Source: Bryobacterales bacterium (GTDB taxonomy: Bacteria; Acidobacteriota; Terriglobia; Bryobacterales; Bryobacteraceae). From it: DNA of 64,000 nt. Shown here piece by piece: positions 36,434-44,420 of this stretch. The first letter of the stretch is position 1. Each line of letters starts with the position of its first letter. The notes beneath the pieces are model-generated. The model had not been told where the DNA came from, searched no databases, and saw only the letters and a list, made by a program, of their open reading frames with translations. The stretch lies in contig PLEX01000197.1 in the NCBI GenBank assembly GCA_003136575.1, forward strand, positions 1 through 64,000. The letters run 5' to 3'. A program made the position numbers and the translations under genes.

Positions 36434-38629
36434 GTGATTCGAATGCCGAAACAACGAAAGACGCGGACGGTTCTGTTCGCGTCCGCCTTCTTCTCCGCGG
36501 TGGCAGGCCTCAGTGTCTGGCAACTCACGGCACAAGCGCCACCCCAGTCTGCGCCCGCCACAGTAAGCGCCGCGCTCGCGCAGGCAACAGCGCCTTTCTT
36601 CACAAAGAACTGCCAGGGCTGCCACAACACCGCGTTTACATCCGGAGATCTGGACATCCAGAAACTGCTGGCCGATCCCGACTCGCTTTCGAAGCGCCGC
36701 GAATCCTGGGAAGACATCGCTTACAAGATCAGGGCGGGAGAAATGCCGCCGAAGGGATTGCCCCAGCCTCCCTCTAAAGACGATTTGGACGCGACGCTCG
36801 AAACGATCAGCCGGGCGCTCGCCGCGAATCCCGCCGCGCCCGTCCCCGTCCACGTGATTCAGCCGATGGCTCCCGCTGTCGACGAATGGACTACCTTCGG
36901 CTACGATCCGCAGCGCACTAACTGGGCGCGCGGCGAAACCAAAATTACAAAACAAACCGCCTGGCAGCTTGCGCTGAAATGGAAACTCCAGACGGATTCG
37001 GTACCGAATCCGATCGACCGTTATTCGACATTGACCGCGCCGATCGTTGTCCCCGGCGTGCAAACGCGGGACGGCGTTAAGACGCTCTTGTTCGTAGGCA
37101 GCTTCGACAACACGATCTACGCGATCGACGCCGATGCGGGCAAGATTCTGTGGACTCGAAAGTTTCCGGACAACGTTCCGCCGAAGGTCGCGGCCACCGT
37201 GAACTGCCCCAACAACATGAACGCGACTCCCACCGTCGATAAGAGCACGGGAATCCTGTACTTCCTGCCGAACGATGGCAAACTACGCGGCGTGAGTCTG
37301 GCCGAAGGCGAAGACCGCTTCCCCGCCACCGGCATCGTTCCTCCGTACACGCGCAATTTCAGCCTGAACATGTATGAAGACAGAATCTTCGCGTCCACGA
37401 CGCGCGGCTGCCAGAACGAAGTCTCCGAAATCGTCGGCATCGATGTCGCGAGTCCGGAACACACCGTAACGCACTTCTATACCAGTCATGGAAAAGGTTC
37501 CGGACCGTGGGGCCGGGGCGGAATCGTCGTCACGCCGTTTGGCGTCGTCGCTCAAACGGCCGATGGAGCTTACGATCCGGCTGCCGGCCGGTGGGGCAGT
37601 TCCGTCGTCGGCCTGAACAAATTTGGCCGCGTCACCGACTCCTTTACTCCCCTCAATGAGCCGGTGATCAACGCCAGAGATTTCGATCTCGGCTCCAGCA
37701 GCCCCGTCGTGTTCCCTTACGATGACCGAACGCTCGTAGCCGTAAGCGCGAAAGAGGGAGTCATCTATCTCCTCGACGCGAAGAGCCTCGGCGGGAAGGA
37801 CCACCGCACTCCGCTCTACACCTCGCCGCGCTGGTCCAACGACGCCTTACTGTTCTCGCTGAACGGCATGTGGAGCGTCATGTCGACATGGCAGGACGCG
37901 CAGGGCAGGCGTTGGCTCCTCGCGCCGTTCTACGGCCCGCAGGCGAAGGCCACGGCGGGACTTTTCCCGAAGAATCATGGCCCCACGGTGAATGGACAGC
38001 TCATGGCTTTCACCGTGGAAGGTACCGGAGCGCATCCCACGCTGGTGCCGCGATGGGTCTCGGCCGATCTCGATCTTCCGGGCATTGCCGTAGTCGCCAA
38101 CGATGGCAGCGATGGCGTCATTCTCATCGTTGCCAACGGCGACCGAGGCTCCACGCTGCTTCCGGGCGGACGGGGCAGAGGGGCCGTCGGCAGTGAGGAC
38201 GGCGCCTCTCCACTGGCCATGGGCGCCGGCGGCGGCTCTGGTCGTGCTTCCGCCTTAGGAGCTTCAGGCGGGGGTCGCGGGGGTCGCGGTCCCGGGAACC
38301 CTCTGTTGAGTGCCGGCGCGACCCGGACTTACAGCGTCTATGAAGTGGATCCCTCCCAGCCGGGATTTGAAAGAGATGCGGCGTGGCGCGATTCGCAGAT
38401 GAGGCCGTTCGACCAGGGTGGTCAAAGAGCCGGTACGCGTTACTCGGGCGGTCGCGACACAACACACGCGATCCTTTACGCGCTCGATCCCGAGACCGGC
38501 GACGAGATCTATTCGAGCGGCGACGCCATCGATAGCTGGAACCACTACGGCGAAATCGCCGTGGTGAACGGCAACGTTTACATGACTTCGTATGATGCGC
38601 GGGTCTTCGCGTTCGGTCTGAAGAAGTAA
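36434..38629 (+). CDS. Secreted c-type cytochrome fused to PQQ-like beta-propeller
   Basis: FFTKNCQGCHNTAF heme motif; WTTFGYDPQRTNWARGE; YALDPETGDEIYSSGD; start 36434 or 36443. Confidence 0.85.
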   Translation: MIRMPKQRKTRTVLFASAFFSAVAGLSVWQLTAQAPPQSAPATVSAALAQATAPFFTKNCQGCHNTAFTSGDLDIQKLLADPDSLSKRRESWEDIAYKIRAGEMPPKGLPQPPSKDDLDATLETISRALAANPAAPVPVHVIQPMAPAVDEWTTFGYDPQRTNWARGETKITKQTAWQLALKWKLQTDSVPNPIDRYSTLTAPIVVPGVQTRDGVKTLLFVGSFDNTIYAIDADAGKILWTRKFPDNVPPKVAATVNCPNNMNATPTVDKSTGILYFLPNDGKLRGVSLAEGEDRFPATGIVPPYTRNFSLNMYEDRIFASTTRGCQNEVSEIVGIDVASPEHTVTHFYTSHGKGSGPWGRGGIVVTPFGVVAQTADGAYDPAAGRWGSSVVGLNKFGRVTDSFTPLNEPVINARDFDLGSSSPVVFPYDDRTLVAVSAKEGVIYLLDAKSLGGKDHRTPLYTSPRWSNDALLFSLNGMWSVMSTWQDAQGRRWLLAPFYGPQAKATAGLFPKNHGPTVNGQLMAFTVEGTGAHPTLVPRWVSADLDLPGIAVVANDGSDGVILIVANGDRGSTLLPGGRGRGAVGSEDGASPLAMGAGGGSGRASALGASGGGRGGRGPGNPLLSAGATRTYSVYEVDPSQPGFERDAAWRDSQMRPFDQGGQRAGTRYSGGRDTTHAILYALDPETGDEIYSSGDAIDSWNHYGEIAVVNGNVYMTSYDARVFAFGLKK

Positions 38630-39013
38630 TTCGGGCTTGAGGGCTGGATGCAGTCGCTGCAGGCGGAGGTTGAACCGTTTGGCATCGATACCATCACGGT
38701 GAATCAGGGATTCTTCCGAACGGAGCTTCTCTCTGAGGAATCAACGAATTTCGCAGAGCGGACCGTGGAGGATTACAGCGATCGCCGCGTGAGGCAGATG
38801 GAATTCCGGAAAGGCTACAACGGTCGGCAGTCCGGCGACCCCGCTAGACTCGCACGGACTTTGATTACACTTTCCAGTCGGGACAAGCCGCCGCGTCGTT
38901 TCATAGCAGATGCAGATCCTGTTGAAACAGCAGAAAAGGTGGCCGCTACGCTTCAGCAGCAGGCCGATGCGTACCGTGAGTTGTGCTCCTTCCTCGCATG
39001 GAACAACGCGTAG
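38630..39013 (+). pseudogene. C-terminal half of a short-chain dehydrogenase/reductase (SDR)
   Basis: FGLEGWMQSLQAEVEPFGIDTITVNQGFFRTELLSEES...SGDPARLARTLITLSSRDKPPRRFIADADPVETAEK; Rossmann and YxxxK regions absent. Confidence 0.65.
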
Positions 39014-39082
39014 TCGCGGTGTCATTCTATTCAAATCGTTGCGCAAAGGACCGTTACGCAACACATTTGTCGCTCACGTGGT

Positions 39083-41221
39083 TCAGGCCCGAAGCGCCCC
39101 GATAGCTGTGGCGACGCCGACCGTGCGCAAATTCGTCGCAGCCTCATTCACGTCGCCGCCGGCAACCGCCAGCCCCTCTTCCGTTCCGGCGGCGGGCATC
39201 TCGATGCTGAATCTCGCGCCGCTCGGTTTATTGTCTTCGACGCGAATACTGGCGTTGTGTTCTGTCAGAATGTGACTGACGATCGCCAGCCCCAGGCCCG
39301 TTCCGCGCCCTTTCGTCGAAAAATAGGGCAGGAATAGCTTTTCTTTTTCGTCCGCCGTTACGCCGCAGCCGGAATCGGCGAACACGATTTCCACCGAGTC
39401 CACAAGTCCGGGCCTCGTTTGCACCAACAGGCTTTTAACCGGCGACTCCTGCATCGCCTCCGCCGCATTGTCTATGAGATTGACGACCACGCGTTTCAGT
39501 TGTTCGGGATCGGCCATCACTGGCGGCAATCCGGCAGCGAGGTCGATGGTCAGTTCGACATTTTCGAGCCGCCCTTCGAATACACTGATGCCGCCGGCTA
39601 CGACTTCGTTCAGATCGCACAGGATAAGCTGGGCGGCGGGAAGCCGGGAGAATTGCGAGAACTCGTCGACCAGCCTTTTTACTGAAGCGGTCTCGTCGAG
39701 AATCGTCCCCGCGCACTCCCGCAGCACTCTGTCGACGCCGACCGGAAGAGCGGCCCGATTCGCCTGGCGTACGATGCGCTCGGCCGATAGTGTAATCGGC
39801 GTCAGCGGATTGCGGATTTCGTGAGCCACGCGCCGGGCCACCTCGCTCCATGCGGCCACTTTTTGCGCGCGCAGGAGGTCGCTCGTGTCTTCCACCACGA
39901 CGACGAAACCGGCATTCCGGCCGCCTTCAATCGCGGCCACGGTGATCGCGAGGTGCAGCGTCTTCGAGGGCGTGCGGAGATCGAACTGGCGGCCGGACAG
40001 GCCGGTGCGCCTGGCGCGGTTCATCAGGTAGCGAATCTCCGCGGCATCTTCCGGCGGAAAAAGGTCGTCGAGCCGCGAAGCGCGCCGCGCCTCCGGCAGC
40101 ATCTGCGTCAGAGCCTTGTTCACGCGCTGGATGACGCCGCCGGAATCCACCGAGATGACGCCGGTCGGAATGCTCTCAAGGATGGCCTCGGTGAATCGCC
40201 GCCGGGATTCCAGCTCGGAACGATTGGCCTCCAGGTCGGCAGTCATGCGGTTGAAGCCGCTGACGAGGACCGCCAGTTCATCGACCCCGGTAGCCATGAC
40301 CCGATGGCCGAGATTGCCGCGGCTGACCTCGCCCACCGCCTGAAGCAGCGCCGTGATCGGGTTGCTGATCTGCCGCGCGAGGTACTGCGCGAGCCAAGTG
40401 GAAACAAACAGAACGAACAGAGCGACCAGAACCATTACCTGGACGAGAGTGTTCTTGACGCGTTTCTGGTCGGCGCTCAGCTTCAAATAGTCCCGTTGGT
40501 GATTCCGGATTTCTTCCTGCCCGGCGATCACGTCCGCCGGCAGGCGCACGGCGGCCCACACCGAGCCGATCTCGGCGCCGCCTCTGCGGACAGGCGCCAT
40601 CGCAATGCCAGTGGTGGTGGCCGGCATCTTTCCGAAGCTGGCGACGGGGGCCATTGTGCCGACGGGGAGGATGCGGGCGGCAAGAAGGCCATTCTCTTTG
40701 CAGAAAGCCGACAGCCAATCCGTCGCCGTGGCCGAACCATCCAGCAGGGCGGCGGTTTCCGGAGACTGGGCGATAAGTTGAGCCTCGGCCAGAGCGTGGA
40801 GTCCCATCTGGTCGTTGAGAGCCTTTTCGGTCGCGGTGTAATCGTTCACAATGTGATCGGCGGGAGCGGTGAACCATTTGGTCAGCGTGTTGTTCAGCAC
40901 GTAGTAGTTGAACAGGACCATGCAAAAAACCGGTAACGCGCTCAACGCCAGCGCGCCGGTCACGAGCAGCGTCCGGATGCGCGAACCCGCTCCGCCGGTT
41001 TGCCGCGCGATCCACAGCTTGATCGTGAGGCGGATGAACCAGTAGCCCAGCCCCAGCATCAGCAGGAAAATCAGAATTGAGAGAGCGAAGAAGACGAAAG
41101 TCTGCTCCGGGTCTTCGGGCCTTGGGAAGGAGCCGCGGTTGAACGAACCCTGCCACAGGACCAGAGTCGCCGACACGACCAGCAGGATTGCCGCCAAGCC
41201 TATGAATATTCGCTTCAACAT
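39083..41221 (-). CDS. NtrY-like sensor histidine kinase (HAMP, PAS, HisKA, HATPase)
   Basis: EVARRVAHEIRNPLTPITLSAERI; VNLIDNAAEAMQES; GRGTGLGLAIVSHILTEHNA. Confidence 0.9.
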   Translation of the reverse strand: MLKRIFIGLAAILLVVSATLVLWQGSFNRGSFPRPEDPEQTFVFFALSILIFLLMLGLGYWFIRLTIKLWIARQTGGAGSRIRTLLVTGALALSALPVFCMVLFNYYVLNNTLTKWFTAPADHIVNDYTATEKALNDQMGLHALAEAQLIAQSPETAALLDGSATATDWLSAFCKENGLLAARILPVGTMAPVASFGKMPATTTGIAMAPVRRGGAEIGSVWAAVRLPADVIAGQEEIRNHQRDYLKLSADQKRVKNTLVQVMVLVALFVLFVSTWLAQYLARQISNPITALLQAVGEVSRGNLGHRVMATGVDELAVLVSGFNRMTADLEANRSELESRRRFTEAILESIPTGVISVDSGGVIQRVNKALTQMLPEARRASRLDDLFPPEDAAEIRYLMNRARRTGLSGRQFDLRTPSKTLHLAITVAAIEGGRNAGFVVVVEDTSDLLRAQKVAAWSEVARRVAHEIRNPLTPITLSAERIVRQANRAALPVGVDRVLRECAGTILDETASVKRLVDEFSQFSRLPAAQLILCDLNEVVAGGISVFEGRLENVELTIDLAAGLPPVMADPEQLKRVVVNLIDNAAEAMQESPVKSLLVQTRPGLVDSVEIVFADSGCGVTADEKEKLFLPYFSTKGRGTGLGLAIVSHILTEHNASIRVEDNKPSGARFSIEMPAAGTEEGLAVAGGDVNEAATNLRTVGVATAIGALRA

Positions 41222-41370
41222 CGGTTGTTCTTAGTTTACGCGAATGTGGCGTGACTTGGCGTAACGGATGGCGCATCCTTTACAGGAAGGCAACGGGCGC
41301 CGTTAAGCTCCTGTTGCACGCCAATAGACATGGAGCTTGTTTCTGACAAGGCTGGATCGAGCCGGATGAT

Positions 41371-42069
41371 CTACTCCTTCGGCAGATAAACGTACTTGGA
41401 CACTTCGTCATAGATTTCCCGATAGAGCGCCAATGGAGAATTCACCGATTGAAAGACCTGGACAATTCTGTTCGGTTTGCGTAGAGTCCGTCCGAAGTAC
41501 CAATTCTTCCAGACGAGGTGCTGGCGCGCCGGATGGTTCCTTTGGGCAATGACTTCGTCGAGAAATCCCGGAACCAAGGTCCGACGCATCCTGGGCGGCC
41601 TGCCCTCCGCCTCAACGACTTGGTTCATATCCATCGGCGATCCGCTCGGACTCCTCCGGGACTGCGCGGGAAACAGTATCGCCGAATCTCCCAGACCGCT
41701 TGATCCAGCTTCGGCACCTCTAATCGAGGCCTTCAACCGCATAGGGGTAGGTCAAATACCGGTCCGACCCGTAAATCTCAATGTAGCAATGAAGTTGCGG
41801 ATCTCGGTTGCGAGCCGAAGCGGAAATGTCGCCTCGAGCTTCAGAAGGAGCTTCGCAACTGAGTGAGTCGGCTCTCGCGACTTCACTCGGCGCAGCAGCA
41901 GGATACATTTGATGTATTTTTCAATCGCCTGCTGGCGTGCCCAGAACGCTTGTTGTATCAAGTTCCCACGGTAGGCCATCCGCGCCGCGATGTAATCTCC
42001 GTCGGCGGTATCGCGGAAGCATCGCAGGGCGAAGTTGTTCAGGTGCGCGTCGTGGAGCTCGGGTGACAT
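41371..42069 (-). pseudogene. HEPN-domain-like gene disrupted by several frameshifts
   Basis: Segments in successive frames: MSPELHDAHLNNFALRCFRDTADGDYIAARMAYRGNLIQQAFWARQQAIEKYIKCILLLRR / YIEIYGSDRYLTYPYAVEGLD / EVPKLDQAVWEIRRYCFPRS / PRMRRTLVPGFLDEVIAQRNHPARQHLVWKNWYFGR... Confidence 0.65.
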
Positions 42070-42177
42070 GACATGGTTTGAAAGAGGATTGCAGACCCGG
42101 CGCCATCCCTGCTGCACCTGATCGAGACACATACAGATACCTGGCTACCCGGCCACGCGACCGCGGCAAGTCCTCGG

Positions 42178-44196
42178 TTACGGCAAACCCAGCGCGACCA
42201 GCGTCGCAGGCACACCCTGCGCCCCGACCGCCACCACGATGTACTGCTTGCCCCTGACCATGTAAGTCATCGGAATACCGGTCGTCATCGCGGGCAAGGC
42301 CATCTCGTGGATCAGTTTGCCGGTCTTCTTGTCGTACGCGCGGAACATATTGCCTCCCATGCCCGGAGGGCCGCTCCACAGGTTGTTGCCGTCCGACCCA
42401 AACAGCAGCGTTTTCGTCACCATCAGCAACGCGCGCGACGGGTGTCCCGTATTGCTGAGGTCGATCCCCTTCAGAGCCGGATTATTTTTAATGAAATCGG
42501 GCGGCTCGCCGTTTGCAATCGTCCATGCGATCTCGCCCTTATTCAGGTCCACCGCCGTGATTCGCCCCCATGGTGGTTTCACCAAAGGCAAACCCTGGGG
42601 GCCATTGTCCGCCCTGGCTCCGCGTCCCGAGATAACCGCCGGAAGTTCCTCGCCGATGGCGATGGGGCGTCCGCGTGCCGGGCCGCCACCGCTGCCACCG
42701 ATATAACCCATGTCGGACCGGCTCGGATCGGCCTTCGACAGCGCGAGAAACTCGGCGCTGGTGATCGAGGCAACGTACATCATGCCCGTCTCGGGGTCGG
42801 CCGCGCCGCCAGGCCAATTCGCGCCCCCCAGGTGCGTCGGCAGCAGAAACAGGGCTTTCTTTCCGCCGGAATCGGCCACGATGGGCGGCGAGTAGAGCGG
42901 CCCCATTTTATACTGCGCCGCGATCTTCATCGCTTCTTCCTTCAACGCGGGTGTGAAGTCGATCAGAACATCGGGCGAGCTTCCCTGGCGGTCGAAGGCC
43001 GGCGGCTTGGTGGGAATCGGCTGCGTCGGCGAGGTTCTTTCACCAGGCACGTCGGATTGCGGCACTGGCCGCTCAATAATCGGCCAGACCGGCTTGCCCG
43101 TCACGCGGTCGAAAACGTAGGTGTACGCCTGCTTCGTGTTCTGCGCCACGGCCTTAATTTTGCGGCCGTCGACCGTGATGTCGATCAGCAGCGGTGCGGT
43201 TGTAATGTCCCAATCCCAGATGTCGTGATGCACCAGCTGGTAGTACCAGACCATCTTGCCCGTCCGGGCTTCCATGCATACCAGACTGTCGGAATAAAGG
43301 TTGTTGCCGAGGCGCGTGCCGCCGTAAAAATCGCCCGTCGGCATTTCGACTGGGATATAGACGTATCCGAGCTCTTCATCCGCGCTCAGCGGCGCCCATG
43401 CGCCGGTGTTCCCCGTATACTTCCACGATCCGTTCTCCCAGGTTTCATTGCCTGGCTCGCCTGGTTGCGCGATGGTATGGAATGTCCAGAGCTTCTTGCC
43501 AGTTCGCACGTCGAAGCCGCGAACATAGCCGGGAACGTTTTCCTTCGATGGCGGAGCCGTGCCGGCCAGCAGCGCCGCGCCCACCACAACGGTGTCGCGA
43601 ACTACTATCGCGGGTGAACTGGCGCCAATAACACCAGCCTTCACGACGTCGCGATCCAGGCCCTGCGTCAGATCGACGATGCCATTGGTTCCGAAGGCGG
43701 GAATCGGACGGCCGGTTTTGGCGTCCAGCGCGATCAACTGATAGCCGGGTGAGATCAGCAGGATGCGTTCGTCGCCCTTGCCGTCCGACCAGTACGCCAA
43801 GCCACGGTTGTTCGTCCGCGCTACCAGGTTGCCACGCGCGCCCTCATCGAGCCGGTACATCCAAAGCGTTTCGCCGGTTGCGGCATCCACGGCGACCGCA
43901 TCCCTTCGTGTGCCGGCCGTGAAATAAAGAACGCCGCCGATCATCAGCGGGGTCACTTCCCAGTTGTGGTCGGGTAGCTTGCCGAAGTTGTCCGCGCGCC
44001 ACTGCCACTTGATCTCCAGGTTTTTTACGTTCGCCGCGTTGATCTGGTCGAGAGGCGAGTACTTGGTAGTGCCGGAATCGCCCCCGTAGTAGCGCCACTC
44101 GCCGTTGACCGCTCCCTGCTGCGCGGGAAAAGGCGGGGCGCAAAGCAGGGTGCATAAGATCGGCGGCAGCAAACGACGCAGAATTTGTGTTGACAT
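42178..44196 (-). CDS. PQQ-dependent (membrane glucose dehydrogenase-like) quinoprotein
   Basis: GEWRYYGGDSGTTKYSPLDQINAANVKNLEIKWQWR; TGKKLWTFHTI; YQLVHHDIWDWDITTAPLL. Confidence 0.88.
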   Translation of the reverse strand: MSTQILRRLLPPILCTLLCAPPFPAQQGAVNGEWRYYGGDSGTTKYSPLDQINAANVKNLEIKWQWRADNFGKLPDHNWEVTPLMIGGVLYFTAGTRRDAVAVDAATGETLWMYRLDEGARGNLVARTNNRGLAYWSDGKGDERILLISPGYQLIALDAKTGRPIPAFGTNGIVDLTQGLDRDVVKAGVIGASSPAIVVRDTVVVGAALLAGTAPPSKENVPGYVRGFDVRTGKKLWTFHTIAQPGEPGNETWENGSWKYTGNTGAWAPLSADEELGYVYIPVEMPTGDFYGGTRLGNNLYSDSLVCMEARTGKMVWYYQLVHHDIWDWDITTAPLLIDITVDGRKIKAVAQNTKQAYTYVFDRVTGKPVWPIIERPVPQSDVPGERTSPTQPIPTKPPAFDRQGSSPDVLIDFTPALKEEAMKIAAQYKMGPLYSPPIVADSGGKKALFLLPTHLGGANWPGGAADPETGMMYVASITSAEFLALSKADPSRSDMGYIGGSGGGPARGRPIAIGEELPAVISGRGARADNGPQGLPLVKPPWGRITAVDLNKGEIAWTIANGEPPDFIKNNPALKGIDLSNTGHPSRALLMVTKTLLFGSDGNNLWSGPPGMGGNMFRAYDKKTGKLIHEMALPAMTTGIPMTYMVRGKQYIVVAVGAQGVPATLVALGLP

Positions 44197-44420
44197 TTCC
44201 CTCTCCAGTGAGTGGTCCAACAACAGGTTGTATCACATGCGGTCTGAATGCGACACACAGGATCGGGGTGTCCGGACCGGCGCCTGGCTCCGGATATCCG
44301 TGGGCCCCACCCGCTCAAACACATACCCAGGAGGCATTGCCCATCCCTCCAGCCTGCGGAGGAGGGTGCGTGCACGCTCCAGAAACAGCCGGGCACCGAA
44401 AAAAGGTATCATCTTCATAA

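Noticed and set aside
42307-43617. 436-aa plus-strand ORF
   Set aside because: Shadow of the PQQ-dependent dehydrogenase.
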